Shown: piece after piece, positions 33,852 to 48,400 of the stretch | Layout of the letters: every line of letters starts with the position of its first letter | How positions within the stretch are numbered: position 1 is the stretch's first letter | NCBI GenBank assembly: GCA_025093555.1 | Contig: JAIWNF010000020.1 | Coordinates: forward strand, 186,001-250,000 | Direction: 5' to 3' | Length of the DNA stretch: 64,000 bases | Source of the DNA: Circinella umbellata | Taxonomy: Eukaryota > Mucoromycota > Mucoromycetes > Mucorales > Lichtheimiaceae | Notes under the pieces: model-generated | Databases searched by the model: none | The model's input: only the letters and a program-made list of their open reading frames with translations | What the model was told of the DNA's origin: nothing | Program-made: the position numbers and the translations under genes

Positions 33852-36361
33852 TTATTCTATAGACAATAATGATAATAATATATTAGTTAACTGATCTAAT
33901 AACTGTAGTCCATCATAAAAATGAACAATATTTACCATGCATTCCCTACAGTGGACAAGCCATATTCCATCCGTATCCTGTGACATTCTCGCCCCCATAT
34001 CCATCTGTTTAGAACATCCAGCACAGCGTAAACATTTTCTATGCCACCGGGTTGCTTTTGGTCCTTTTACTTCATCCATAATGGCTATACTTGTATGACA
34101 ACGCGGACACATCTTGGCCCCTCCAAATTTAGGTAATGCTCTTGTTCGCTGCGTCAATACACTTGATGGATGGTCTAATGGCCGTTGACTGGTTAATAGA
34201 GGTGTACTAGTGCTATTGAATGGTTTTGGATTATTTCTGGGTGGGATCCTCGGCGACGATGTTTGCATAGATGATCGTCTGTTGGGGCTAGTATTATTAG
34301 CATTACTATTGTTAATACATGCTTCACAATGAGGTTCATTGTATGCTTCATAAAATTCAGGCGGTAACATATCATGACATTGGAAACAACGGAAACACTA
34401 TGCATTAAAATCATATATTGTTAGCTGATGAATAATAATATTAAGAAAACAGTTTCTTTTGATAAATTAATATATTTACCTGTGAATGATATGCTCTTGA
34501 TCCAATTGTATAACATCTGTCCTTAATCGATTGCTTACAACCATGGCATTGATATCGCGGTAGTTGTTCATCTTGAGGTACATTTGAAGGTAAAGGTTGA
34601 CACTAATATACATAAATTGGATTAGTAACTCGGATTTTTTCTCTTTTATTATCACACTGTCACTTATTTTCTTTCCTTTTTGTTTTTTTTTCCCTTACCT
34701 TTGGATGATAAATTTTTTTGTCACCATCGCGAACACATATTGAATCGGTAAAAGGTCCTTGACAACCAGCACATATCAAGCAATTATGATGATACCACAT
34801 ATCACCTTCTGCAGTAGCTAATTTCATTTTAGTTCCAATAATTATTTCATTACACCCACTGCATGTTTTCTTTAATAAAGTCGAGGACGACTTTTTCGTA
34901 GGCTTTTTTGTCAGTGAAGAAGAAGAAGGAGTAGAAGATAATGAAGTTACTGGTGTTTTGTTAACCATATGTTGAAGTTGTTGGGATAATCGACGTGGTC
35001 TTGAAGTTGACAGCGGTGGTGGAGTAGTGCTAGAATCCATTTTCGTATAAGTGCCGCTGGTGCTATAACTCAGGGGTGATGGTGAAGGACTGATAGAATT
35101 CACTGAAACAGGACTTGCTGATGCTGATGAACGGATCGATCCAGCAGGTGATAATGTTGAAGGTGTATGTGATAGTAAAGGAGGTGTGGCATTACCTGTT
35201 GGCTGTGATTCATTCTGTATTGATTTTTGATAGTGGTTAAATAAGACCGAATCAATTCGTGGACGTGAAGGAGGTGGAGTTCGTGGTAAACAAAAGGCCG
35301 CTGACCCTGCTGAACTAACTGTATCACGTAGAGGAGATGATAAAACAGGCGTAGAAGCAGCTGTAGAATCACCATCACCACCACCATTCGTGGATGACGA
35401 CATCGTTGCAGGATACGATAGTTTGGCATGTCTGGATTGTCTGGCTTCACCTGATTGAGCCATTAAACATCGTTCACAACAGGGTTTTGCATTAAGATCA
35501 ACCATTGGAGCATTACTGAGAGTAATAAAGCAATTATGGCATCGGAAACAGTCCTTGTGCCACACTTGTGTATCATGCTCAATAAAAATATCACGGTGAT
35601 GAAAAACCGGATTTTTACATTTTGAGCTATAAAAGTAGAAAAGGAAAAATAACAAACAATCATTGTTTGTTAATCTTTTTGTAAACATGCACCCAAGTAG
35701 ACATACGTTCTGTTGCTACACTTTTTTTTGTTGCTTATTTAGTTTACCATGGGCCTTTGCTAAACAGCGATACATGACATTCCTTGCAATAATGTGATCC
35801 AGTTTCAATATATGAAGGTGTGTCATATTGAAGTTTTTTGTTACAATTTGTACAATTATTTTGAAGAGATAGTGACAATGGGTTCTGTTGTTTATATGGA
35901 CTTTTATTTAAAAGACCTTCAGGAATACTATTACGTTTATTATTGGTTGATGATCGTAATGGAGTACTAACGGTACTTTGAACAGTTATTGGTTCTTGAT
36001 GTTTCTTGGTATCAAATACTGTATGTTGGCTACCAAGGATGCCACTAGCATATCTATAATTATATAAAAATTATTAGATAAAACTCTCGGCAATTAAAAA
36101 AAAAAATCGGGGAGACTTACTGACTTTGCCATTTGTCTGCAATTTTGACACTGGCATCTTTTCCAATCGTTGGTGAATTCAAACCACTGCTGGCAATAAT
36201 CGATGCTGCATAGAAAAGGAGTTTACATGAATATCTTAATAAAATAAGTATTCAATTTTCTAAACTAAATATAACAGCAGTAACTTACCCACTGGTCGAC
36301 CACCACATTTTCGACATTTACCCGAAGACAAAATATCACCACAACGGTTACAGCACATCAT
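33852..36361 (-). CDS. Multi-LIM-domain protein
   Basis: A 686-aa model from six exons (36289-36361, 36121-36205, 35748-36053, 34699-35626, 34480-34602, 33852-34397). It opens with a small zinc-ribbon-like knot, MMCCNRCGDILSSGKCRKCGG. Four LIM-type zinc modules follow. The first spans CTNCNKKLQYDTPSYIE to CCERCL; the second starts CSGCNEIIIGTKMKLA; the third runs from CHGCKQSIKDRCY to CEAC; the fourth starts MCPRCHTSIAIMDEV and ends in HCREC. Long Ser/Pro/Thr-rich linkers separate modules 1-2 and 3-4. Such proteins are adaptors for actin, cell polarity or Rho signalling in fungi (paxillin-like Pxl1 and relatives). The exact orthologue is not clear from motifs alone. Confidence 0.92.
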
Positions 36362-38225
36362 CTTTGCAAAATAAAATAAAATAAAAATATACAGAGGAGA
36401 AAGAAGAAGTGTAAGTGTGTTTACGTGCGAAAAAAAAAGATGAAAAAAGATTAAAGAATGAAAAGAGAGAAAGAAGAAAAGAATAAAATGAACCCTTTTT
36501 TTAATAATTGTGTCAAAATGGTATCCATCAACAAACCCCTAATTTAGTAATTGTCTACTTTGAACTTAGTTTTGTCTTTCCGCTTGGAACACACATCGTG
36601 TGATCAAACTCTAAGAAACTGGATAAACTCACATCACTTACTTCACTCTTTATGTATATATATATTTAACTGTAAGTATCTAATAATATTTGATATTATT
36701 TTTGTTTGGTAAATAGTAAATAACGATTGTATTTTTTTTTTGATCTATTAATATGAAATACAATACGTATAATGTTTATAAATAGTATGCACAAAAAAAA
36801 AAGAGGAACAATATTCTTTTTTTCTGTTGTAAAAAAATTCATTGTTTTGAATTACTTAATATGTTAATTTAAATTGTTTACACCAAACAACTTCTTTTTT
36901 TTTATGTTGTTGGCCTGCATAAAAGCTGTACATAATGAGTGTACAACAGTAGTTCCAATCATTAAAACCGCAGCAGGTATAGCATGGTTTATGGTGCATA
37001 TTACGAAAAAAAAAGTTATTATCGGTTGTATAAATTGATCAGCAGGAATTTTGTCTTACAAAGGTGCAACTCTACAAAAGAAAAAGTATGCTCATACTAG
37101 TATGTATACTTTGAAAAAAAAGCATTTAAATCTCATAATGTATACATTGATAAGAATAGATGGTGGTGGTGGGCAACGATAGTGATAATCTATCAAGTAC
37201 CAAAAGATCAATTTAAAATTTATGACTACGTAATAATTTTTTCCCCCTTGATATTCAAGGTACATAATTTATAATAAATGTAATTTGTTGTTGTTGTTGA
37301 TACTAAGTAATATATATGCCTATAGTATCATTTTTCTCATAACTATCGCTAGTACGTAATATCATAGTTATATGTTGTTCTGACGGATAGGAACCAGTTC
37401 AAACTTTCTCAAAAATAGAATTAATAATGATGTTACTATCGTCAATAGATTACAAACAAAAGAATCTTTTTTAATTTCGGTTTATTTGATGATGTTATTG
37501 ATATATAACTTGTCGCATAGTAAATATGCAAAGATTCTCCCCGACTAAATTAAGTTGATAAGTAAACAAACGTACACTGACTATATACGTTGTCATACTT
37601 TATATGTCGTCAAGAAAACAGCATATTATTAGCATGTGATCTTTGTATATGTAGTATCAAGATCCATGGTAAATGCCAATTATTATTCAATAGGAATCTT
37701 TCCATCTGTATTTGGTAAACGCAAACAACATAATCCTTTATAAGTATATATCATCTATTTTTTCTAGGTACTTATGTTGGCTAGATGATAGTAAATACAA
37801 ATATTTCTAATAATAGTGTATATAAACAGTTTATCAGCATTTAGTCATTTGGATCATGAAACATATCCTTTTTCAACAGCATACTTTTTTTTTTTACAGT
37901 ATCCCCCTTCTTTATACATTAAACTTTATGCTTAGCAACATATAACTAATCTAGGTTGACCTATCAACAGATTACTGAATCAAGTCGTAAGTATGCAAAG
38001 ACATCATATGATCAATATTTGCTTTTTTTTCTTTGTGTGTATACAGAAGTCTTCAAAAGTATTATATTTTTAGTGATTTATAATAAAAAAAAATAATGCA
38101 AAATATTATATATAGATGTCTCAAGCGTCCTTGGGATTGATTGATTGATAATAGAAATAAAAAAAAAATGGATGCAAAATAGGTTCTTGTTGTTGTTGTT
38201 GTTGTTGTCGTTGTTTTTGTTTTGT
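36362..38225. other. Intergenic region
   Basis: About 1.9 kb with no frame above noise. It holds TGG repeats near 37158-37170 and TTG repeats at 37285-37300 and 38187-38215. The left part should contain the LIM gene promoter. Confidence 0.5.
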
Positions 38226-39289
38226 TTAGAAAAAATCTCCACCATCACCTAAAAAGTAATATAATTAGTTTTTTTAATCCATTACAATGAGCCCATAATA
38301 ATACATTTATCTTACAATGTAGTAAAAAGTAAACTTACCATCATCATCATCAATATCATCTCCTTCACCATTATCAAAGTAATTTTGTGCGTAATCATTA
38401 TCATCAACAAGATCTTCTTCATCTTCATAATCATCACCATAATCTTCTTCTGGATTATCACCTTCTTTCTTTTCACCATCTTCATCATCATCATCTTTCC
38501 CATCGCCTTCTTTGCCTTCCATATCGATAAAAGCCTTTAATTGTTCAAATGCATCTCCTGATCCATTTGCCATCTTGCGCTCTATTATTTTATTTAGTAT
38601 TGTTTAGTTAAATACGTTTTGTTTTCTTTCTTTATTTTTATATTTTAATACATACTCTTTTTCTTGTTTGGATCCAAGATACTATGTAATTCTTCAGGAA
38701 AATAATCCATATCTAAAATGCACAGATATAGTAATAGAAAGATTAAATGTATGAATACACCAAACAATAAGCAATACCATCGCCATGGAAACGTATTTTT
38801 CTAGCATATACAAATCATTTATACAGACCTGATCTTATGTCACGTAATGACTGTTTTGCTTTTCGTTTTTTATATCGATCAGAATATCTTTCAATATCTG
38901 GTGGCGGAGGTGGCGGAACAAGATAAAAGGGTGATGCTTGAATAAGTTCAATACATTCGTCTTTAAGTTTCCATTGATTTGATTCTGAATTGTTAGGCTT
39001 TCGTGCCATAGGTACATCCATTTCCTATCAATAATATATATATTAGTTTTTGATCCTTGTATAATTGTTTGTTTGTTTGCTTTTTTCCCAGTGGAGCCGA
39101 TAGATCGATTAAAATAGAATGACATTCATAATATATGAAAAAAGAAAAACAGCTTACAGGAAACAAAGCTGTCTGTACATTGAACATGCTTCCTAGATCT
39201 TTCAACATGTCAAAGGAGACAAGTTGCATGGCACCACTTTGTTGCCCACCACCTCCTCCTCGGAATCCACCACGTCCTCCTCGTGACAT
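38226..39289 (-). CDS. RNA polymerase III subunit C31 / RPC7
   Basis: A 225-aa protein from six exons: 39158-39289, 38825-39024, 38778-38800, 38656-38712, 38339-38581 and 38226-38248. It starts MSRGGRGGFRGGGGGQQ, has the conserved PFYLVPPPPPPDIERYSD block and KIRFHGDDMDYFPEELHSIL, and ends in a long Asp/Glu-rich acidic tail closing DGGDFF. This is the order and end signature of Rpc31 (human POLR3G/RPC7), a subunit of the C82-C34-C31 initiation subcomplex of Pol III in the nucleus. Two exons are only 23 nt long. The acidic tail is encoded by an imperfect ATC/TTC repeat. Confidence 0.93.
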
Positions 39290-42029
39290 TTGAAGTATAT
39301 AACAAAAAAAAAAAAAAGTTGTATGCTGTATAAAAAAAAAAGTAGGTTTTTTTTTCTGGTGGTAAAGTAAAAGCAAAAATCTCCAACAAAACTTAAATTC
39401 CGCTTCGACAGGTTTGAAGTGAACAACAAAAATCGGACATGAAAAAGTAAAAAGTATAAGGATGATATTAATGAAAACTGGAGGTAAAAGGTAATAATAA
39501 AATGATAATAACTGCTCATTACTCATCTCTAGATTTTATAAAGGCTTTATATCACAATAAGAAAAAACTAGAAAAAATAAAGGATTTAACATGTTATTAT
39601 ATATAATATATAAGTAAGACTCGGTAGTAAGTACAAAACGTCAAATCGAAAAAAAAGAGCAGAAATCAGGAGCAGTAATAAAAGTATTACTGACAACAGT
39701 AAATCGAAAAAAAAAAATCTAGGTGCTTTCACGAAATAATGACAACGATTGTTAATAAAACGATCTTCTCGAGGAATTAGTGTGAGACCATTTGCCAGAA
39801 GAAAAAACAGGATAGAAAAATAGCAAGATAGCAAGAATGAAGAGCTTGTTAAATTTATAAACTAGTAGAACCCTGATTAAATGACCAATGTACCGTAAAA
39901 GTGATAATGAAAAGAATAAAAAAAAGAATAAAATAAACCAAAGTATCTTTATCATAATGATTGTATACCATCACATGGATCAATTTGGTTCGGGATGATT
40001 GAAATTGGTGGAGGTAGCTAGAACTTTTCAAAAAAAAAAAGAGGGTGAGAATAACTATTAAAATGAATCATGGGATAACAACGAAAAATAATAACTCCTG
40101 TTAATTTTATGATGATATATAACCTTTGAAACGTCAAAAAAAATACACGCACGTATATTTAATACATATATCTTGGACATGATTTTTTTCAAAATGGACT
40201 AGACGAGTTCTATTTGATAGATGGGTAGGATACTAGTTTTTCGACTATACAAATATTATTACCATCTGTAAGTACGTTTATTTACAAGTATATAAAACTT
40301 TACTCGAGTCGCAGAGAGTGGAGAGTTTTTTTCTCTCTGTATTTCTTTATCACTGCGCATACGCATGAATGGAATTATGTTCTTGGTAACTAAAAACAGA
40401 AGATGTGACAAAAAGTTATCTTTAATGATTATAAATCGAGTACTTTTATAGAAAGGTAATGAGGAGAAAGATAAAGAAACATGCTTATTTGGTTCCTGTC
40501 AACAATATTATATACCAACCAGTAGTAAAATGTTCTATCACAACTCTTTAAAAAACGAAGTTCAGTTTTTAAATAAAAATTCATAATTCATTATGCCTTT
40601 CCTGACTTTTTTTTCTCTCTATCATTGTACCAAAGAAAATCAAGTGTCAAGCCCTTAATTCAGCGTTCAGCACTTTTAATTCTTTACGGCCCGCTTCCCT
40701 GGTGTCAACCTTTAGTCGTGTTACATAATCATTCTTGGTGATAGTGATATTAGATTATATAACCCGTTGACATAGACGGATGGCAATGTCCACAGCTGAT
40801 TTTTTAAAGAAGAAAGCCTTACTAGATATATCAAGAAAATTATTTAATTATCGTATTAAATAGACTTTTGTGGAGTACATTTTGTAAATAATATGTTACA
40901 AAAACCACATTTTTAAAATCGCACGACCGATGAACAACTAATAGTGGAATCTTCAAGCGATCAGTAACTTATGAACGATCTATCAATAGTACTCAACATC
41001 AACGACATTCTACTTATTCTACCACAAGGACAAAGAAATGAACTACGTCATGGAATATTATATTCCTAATATGATTACCAGGTAACGGCAATGAAGGCAT
41101 ATATATGTTTCTAGCTTATCCTGAACAGTATATCCCATACCTGGTTCCTTTGTCGGGATGTTATTGAGAAACTATGGAAATTGTCACATTTATACAAATC
41201 GAAAGGAAGAGTATATAATGGCGCATAGTAGCGATGATTTGTCGAGCAGTATTTTAGCGGTTAAACTCTTGTTACGTACCCAAGAGAAGCGCTTCAGGCG
41301 CTTTCCAAATATAATATTTTTTGGGCATCTAGCTCAAAAGACACTACTAATGAAAAGCCAACTATATTTTGCGCATTGTTAACAAGAATAAAGGGTTAGC
41401 ACACATACAAGTGTTAATAGCCAAACATGACTGACATCATTTCTGTTGATTACTATGATAACACACATCGAAAAAAATATATATGATTCAAGAGGCATTA
41501 TTATAATATATATTATATTTGTATCCTATATTTTTCACCATTTCTCATCATATAATACAGAAAATAAACTCTTACTATGTGTAACCGTTCCAAATGAAAG
41601 GTAGTAGAGAGTTGACACTTATTTCTTGGTTTTACCGTATTTGATGTTTTGACACAAAGTTACTTCTTCAGTAATACAAAGTTTTTAATTATTAGGGTCC
41701 AATTTGTAGATGCTGTATGGTCGAATGAATTTTTATCCGCTGCTATAATATTTCGGCCCGTTGAAAGCGCTATTATATCGGACTTCTTTCCATGCGGCAA
41801 ATCGGTAGAAAGATGCCCCTCACTTTTTCTTAGAACATACTTCAAAGAAACTAACAAACAAAAATCTCCTGAAAATAGTGATTTTTTATTTATTTAAAGG
41901 AGCTGGACTTTTTTTTTCCATTTACGTACCAAAGATTTTTTTTTTATCTTTCTTTCTCCTATTAGCCGTTCTTTGGTTCTCTTTCTTTCTTTCAATTTTC
42001 TTTCGCTTCATTGTTTTAATTTTACAAAT
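39290..42029. other. Long divergent intergenic region
   Basis: About 2.7 kb between the Pol III subunit gene (minus) and the SH3 gene (plus). Short frames at 41158-41382 and 41649-41897 lack clear families. The second, read on the minus strand (LPHGKKSDIIALSTGRNIIA), has coding-like composition and may be a transposon scrap. A pyrimidine-rich tract at 41906-42010 precedes the SH3 gene ATG. Confidence 0.45.
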
Positions 42030-43200
42030 ATGAACAAAGAAACTGCCTTTGCCAACCACGTATTAGCTTCAATTCGAAAAGATTTGGACTTTTTAAAGCA
42101 ACATCAATATTTAACACCACAACAATATGATGAAATTAAGCGTAATTTACCAACCAATGCCTCTCCTGCAACACCAATTCGTTCTGCTCCTTCCCCACAA
42201 CAAAATCAGAGGGCATTATCCACTGCCGAAGCATTGTATCCATTCGATGGTACTAATCCACAAGATTTGAGTTTCAAGCAAGGTGATATTATTCAAGTTA
42301 CTGAAAAAGGTAAAAATGCTAATGTATTTATTTGATTAGCTATCGTATCATCATTAGTCATTTTTTTCTTTATTGACAAAATTATAACTTTTTACAAATG
42401 ACAATAATAGTTAACAATGACTGGTGGCGGGGTTCTTGTAATGGTAAAACCGGATTGTTTCCAAGCAATTATGTGGCAGAAAAACAAGCAGCGGCAGTGT
42501 AAATATTTCACCATTAATACATTTGTTTTGTGATTATATTAGCAATTTGAAAGAATGAATCAATAATTTTTAATTTATGTACATTAGTAATAACACCCCT
42601 CCTCCACCTCCCCCACCTGCTACGAATACATCTATGCCTGGTACACCACCTGTTCAAGAAAAAGGTGCTCCTCCACCATCCCCTTATGGTGCTAACCAAG
42701 GCGGCGCTTATCCTCCTCCTCCATCTTATAATGCTCCTCCCCCATCCTATGGAGGAGCGCCACCAACATCATATCCAACTTATTCAGCACCACCTCCAGC
42801 ACAATCCCAAAGCTATGCTGGCGCACCACCACCCGTTCAGCAAGCGGCCTATAGTGCGCCACCCCCTCAAGAAGCACCAACTTCTTCATCCGGTGGTCAC
42901 AGTGGTGGTATGGGTGGAAAATTAAGCGGTATGGCTTCTCATGTCGGTGGTAATATTGCAAATGGTAAGTTGAAAACAAAGAATCTCATTATTACTAATA
43001 TTTTCGTTATGGATTATTATTAATTAAATCTTATTATATAATTCCAGCTGCCACTTGGGGTTTCGGTGCAACACGTAAGTTTTTTTTATTAACATGAAAA
43101 TTAGATAAAAGTTGGATGTAATCATTAATGACGTGACTAACTTACCTTTTTTTTTATTCTTTATACAGTCGGTAGCGAAGCAGCTCATAGTTTATTTTAA
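42030..43200 (+). CDS. SH3-domain protein of the Lsb1/Pin3 type
   Basis: A 267-aa protein from five exons (42030-42309, 42411-42498, 42588-42964, 43048-43074, 43169-43200). The N-terminal helix-rich part, MNKETAFANHVLASIRKDL, resembles the start of yeast Lsb1/Pin3. One SH3 domain follows (residues about 65-120: ALYPFDGTNPQDLSFKQGD, NNDWWRGSCNGKTGLFPSNY). Then comes a Pro/Tyr/Ala/Gln-rich low-complexity region of about 100 residues and a Gly-rich end, HVGGNIANAATWGFGAT. Yeast relatives bind the WASP homologue Las17 and act in actin patch assembly. The C-terminus resembles the prion-prone segment of Pin3, but here it is Pro- rather than Asn-rich. Exon 4 is 27 nt. Confidence 0.93.
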
Positions 43201-45457
43201 ATAGCATTATAATTCCATATCTTTTCATTTTATAAACTTTATCATGACCCTTAATAAAAGAGCATTCTATCATTTATTTTTCTCACTTTTTTTTTAAGGG
43301 AGAAGGAAATTTCCAACAATTTAGAAAAAGCTGTTTTAACTTTTTTTACTGAAAGTTGTTGTAGATGAGACGAAAAGGACGAAAAAAACTCAACCCATTC
43401 GTCTTTTAGATAAATACTTAAGATGGGCAGTAGCTATGATTAAAAAAGTATTTTCGATATCTAAAGTCATTGCTTTTTTATACTAGAGAGAGAAAATTGT
43501 TCATATTTATGAGATCATTACTTCTTTTAAGTTATTCAATTTGCTCTAGAAATATGATTATCATTAAAATTACAAAGTTTATGACAATTCTATAGATAAT
43601 TGACGATACCGAGATTGAAAAACGAACTACTGCTACTTTTATTGTTCTCGTCTCTTTCACAATAATCCCTGCATCGGAATCATCTTTGTATAACCCCCTT
43701 AATTAGTCAAATAGGCCAAACCACCTTCCCGCTCCTTATTCTTCTGACTATAATTTCTTCCAACCAGCAAAACAAAATTCTCTGATTATAAAATGTAACA
43801 ATAATAAAAGACCCTTTTCAAAATAAATGACGTTTTTATTCAGACGATGTTTGATAAATAATTGAGATGAAGATGGAAATAATTTATGTGTGATAATTTT
43901 GTGTTTCGTAATTGGACAAAAACTGTGGAATTCATTTAATTTAAAACAAATGAGGAGTTTCCCGCATAGATTTTAATATTAATGTCATTTTATCCATACA
44001 CATGCATATATCAGTAGCCGAATGTACCTCTATTTATTGACTATTGAATGTTGTATAATAATGCAGTAATTTAAAACTTATTCCAATACAATTAGCTATC
44101 ATTATCAAGATAGATCAAGAATGAATATAATATATACACTATTATTCAATCCCTTCATATTTATAAGAAATATAAACAAAAAAATGTCACCTGTTCTTAC
44201 CTTTTAGAATTTTTTTTTATTCAACACAACAAATTATTTTGAGACATTTTACAAAGAGCTGCAAAAACACTAAACGTTATTTAGATATTTGTATATGACA
44301 CGCGACATCACGAAAGTGCTTAAATCGTCTCGGAAAATCCTTCTAGTGTTACAATCAGCTTGTAATTCTTAAAAGTTTTTCTGCCCCTTCTTAATCAAGC
44401 CACGCTTTCTTTTTTTTTTCCTGTCCCCACACGCATTGTTATTATGACCACCATTACTAATTCTTTTTGTATCAGAGTTTTTAGACAGTATAAATAATTA
44501 TGACTCTTCCGATATTGTTTGTGACTAATTAAATTAAAAACACAAATGATAATATTTTAACATTAGCTTTGAAGTAAAATAATAATAATAAGGTACACTG
44601 ATATGCCTCACATCTTTATTATTATTTTTAGTTCATCACCTGAACACTATATATTACATAACATGTGTGTTTCCTACTAAATACTATTTGCTATTGCTAT
44701 TTTAATTTTTCAATTCATATGCATTATATTACAAGAGATTTAGACTCATTGCTATCATCATACATATTGAAGCTTCTTGAGAATAGAAAGAAAGGACTTT
44801 GTGTACATGTAATGCTAGTCGACGGCAAATTATTGAGAGCGACTAACTGAAAATAAAATATAAAAACAATAAAATCCGAGATTGCTACATGTTATATTTT
44901 ATTCTTAAGAGACAAGTACATAACCAGTTTTGATTTCAAAGAATTACAATAACGATACTGTTACGTAACCACCAACAAAAATTAGCTCAGTAAAAGAGTT
45001 GCAAAAGAGTTTATTTTTTTTAATACGAGTTCCCAAGAAGGATTGGCTAACACTATATGTATTCAATCATCATCTTGAAGACTCCTTTATTATTAAGCAG
45101 TAATCATGACATCTTTTGCTATGTAATCCAAAAAAAGGAGGGGGAGAAATGTTCGGGAATAGTGCCATGAAACTGATAAATATACTATATAGAAGTTTCC
45201 AAACATCGGCTATCGATAGACTATAGAATATAGCAGCTTTTTTTTTGTTGTTGTTTTATTTGGAAGAATATATACATATTGACCAAGCCGTTCTTTATAT
45301 ATTAACAATTAAAAAGGCCCGATTTTTTAATATTTTTTTACTCCTTTTCTTCTAGCTTTTCTCTCTTTTCTCTCTTCTTTTATTTTATAATTTTCCAACT
45401 TATAATATAGTTATCGTACATATATTAACTTTCAGCGATTTGTTTTTAATATTTTAA
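43201..45457. other. Intergenic region
   Basis: About 2.25 kb of AT-rich DNA without a gene. One plus-strand frame at 44665-44850 has no recognisable feature. A CT tract at 45339-45395 precedes the next start codon and is likely promoter/leader. Confidence 0.5.
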
Positions 45458-48400
45458 ATGGACATAACGCGCACGCCATACGAATTGGTGTTACATGATC
45501 GACCTCTCGACACGTTGTTCGGTCGACTATCCTCTGTTTTTGTTCCGAGCCATGTAACCACATTGGAACAATTATCAGATATTGCTCAAGCTTATGGAAA
45601 TCTCAAAAATGATGACGACCAATATAATAAACAGTCAGCACATCATCATTATCATAATGAAAATGATGATCCGCGATTTTACCAACAGCAACACTTACAA
45701 TGGCGTTTTTTTTATATGGATACAAATAGACTGCATCAAGAATTTGAAAAAATGATTATTAAACAACAAGACAATACCACATTGTTCGAAAAGAATCATC
45801 GTTCATTTTTACGAAAATTAGAATTTGAGCTTATTAAGGTAAAATTCTCCCCCTCCTCAAAAATATGCAACAGATCTTCGGGTTGTACAAGAAAAAGAAA
45901 AAGTTTTTGTTTTTTTGTTTATTAAATATAAAAAAGAAACGATAAAGGATATAAGTGTAACAGCACTATTTTGATTATTTTGGTGTTTTAGGTACATGAT
46001 TTTTATCATCTCAAACTAGGAGAAATTCAACGACGTATTGCTTATTGTAATAATAATGATCCAAGTTTTATGAAAAAACAACCTCATAAACGCCTTTCTC
46101 ATCTTGAAGCGGAAATGAAAGCGCTGCCCTGGGAGACTCAACATTTGGCTAATTTCGTGAAAGAAAATCATCGTGGTTTGTTTACGATCGTGTACAAATA
46201 TGACCATCATCTGTCATCTTCCTCCTATGCACGTCACGATAAACAACAAAACGCTATGCAAAACCAGTTGTTTCGGCTAGTGGCAGCTAAATCATTTTGT
46301 GAGCCAGCTCAATTGTTTGCAATAATTGTTTCTTTAAATGCTCTTTATAAATTTATGCGCTCAAACCATTCAAGGTTAGTAATTTGGAATAAAATGCTTT
46401 TCCTTTTTTCTTAATAGTCACCCCATATCATATATCAAGTTGTATTTTATTTTTTACTCGAATAATAATGTAATAACACAAAATAATTGCACGATTTCAG
46501 TGGTTCTCGAGCACCATCTTCTGTGGATTCATGGTCTCCGACACATACTGAGGATGATGATGATGAATTACGCCAAGTGCCCAATTACACAAGCATTTAT
46601 GTTACAAATACAACAGCTAATTCCGCACCTGGAGCAACAGCAACAAGAACGACACCGCCTCGGTTGACAACAACATTGCTACCTCCTACTGCTTTACCTC
46701 CATCGCCTGCTACAACATCAGATGGTGAGGATGATGAAGTTGACGAAGAAGATCACTATGATTCCAGTGTCGAGAAGGATTCCCTCGACTCAGAAAATGG
46801 AAATGCTGATGACAATAATATGTTCTCTATCCAACAATTTTGGGTTCATCCGGATAATCTTACAGAAATCCTGTTATATATTACTAAATACATGGATCTC
46901 AGTGAATCAACAAGTTTTCCACCTGCTCAAGTGGATACTGCATCACGTCGTTGTGTCCAACAAAGCATTCAAAGTAACATCACAACTCTTCATCTTGATA
47001 CACCTGATCTCGAAACCTACAATGATCGAATATTATTAAGCGAATCTCGAGGCAATGGTAATAGAACAAAAAAGGGGCGAGAATTTAAAAGCCTGCGAAT
47101 GCGCTGGTATGAAGAAGATCAAAATGATCCTACTATTACTAAACCTGTTGTTGCCATGGAAGAAAAAGTATATCAACCTATTCATTGCGGTAACAACACG
47201 TTATCACGTAATAGAAATTTAGACAAGAGTCCCTTTCGTACTCCAGATAGAAACGATCCTATTGATAAACATCATCAGGCACAACAACTTAAACTCCAGA
47301 AACTTCGTCATGGAAACAAGGAATACACACGGCACCGTTTGTGGCTCAAGTCAAAGAATATGGACCCATGGCTTTCTGGCCATTGGTCATTAAAACATTT
47401 ACTCAACAAACCTTATTGCCATCATCGCAGAACATCACTTCCGGATCAGTGTAATAGTGATGAGTGTAACGATTCATCATTGAAAGAACAGATTCTTAAA
47501 ATGGAGGATGACGCTCGTTTAAAACAAATGAAACCAGGTAAAATTAAAAGATTACTTGTATGAATGTATAATAATACCAATACAGATTTTCGGTGTCAAT
47601 TTTTATTATTTTATTATTTTATGAGTTATCAGTTTCAGCATTGTATATCTAACTTCAACATTTTTTTTTTTTTGCGGGGATTTTTAGTTTTGAAAACAAT
47701 GCTTTGTCGTACAGTTTTTTCTGATCACGAGTCAGAATCAATTATTTCCATTGATACCGAGATCGCCATTGCTCGTCATACACTTGATAAAGTTCCTACC
47801 CATAATCGGACTGACAATAATGATTACCGATGTTATAATTCTTCATCTTCGGAAGGAGATGACTATTTTGATCATCAGCCACCTCCTCCTAAAACATGTA
47901 TCAGCTCAAATGAAGCATATCCATACCCATCTGTTTCACCTGGTGACATGGTGCGTTTTCCTTATGCTGTTATTAAAATCAGTTGTCCAGCGAAATCACG
48001 CCAGCAATCACCGTGGCTATCAGACCTGTGTACTTCGCCATTGGTAATATTAAAAAGAACAGTATCTTCACTCATAGTATTGAACAATGTAATATTTTTA
48101 TTCAAACGCATGCTTATATATATTTATAGCTCGAACCAGTTCATAATTTTTCGACATATGCACACGGTGTAGCTATTCTTTTGCAAAATAAAGTCGAACA
48201 TCTTCCTCAATGGGTAATAACGAATTGTATAACTTTTTTAATGTATTATTAATAGCTTTATATTAAATATTAATCTTTCTGGTAATATCACTTATAATAA
48301 TAATAGCTCTCAAAAATGGATATGGATTTATCACGAAAAGGTAAAAGGGGCCAATTACTCAAACAACAAATACGCACTCTTTCTCTAAAACGAAGCTCGT

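Noticed and set aside
38312..38503. Met/Lys-rich frame over the Pol III subunit gene
   Set aside because: Out-of-frame reading of the Asp/Glu repeat exon.
42665..42979. His/Leu-rich frames on both strands
   Set aside because: Shadows of the Pro-rich region of the SH3 gene.
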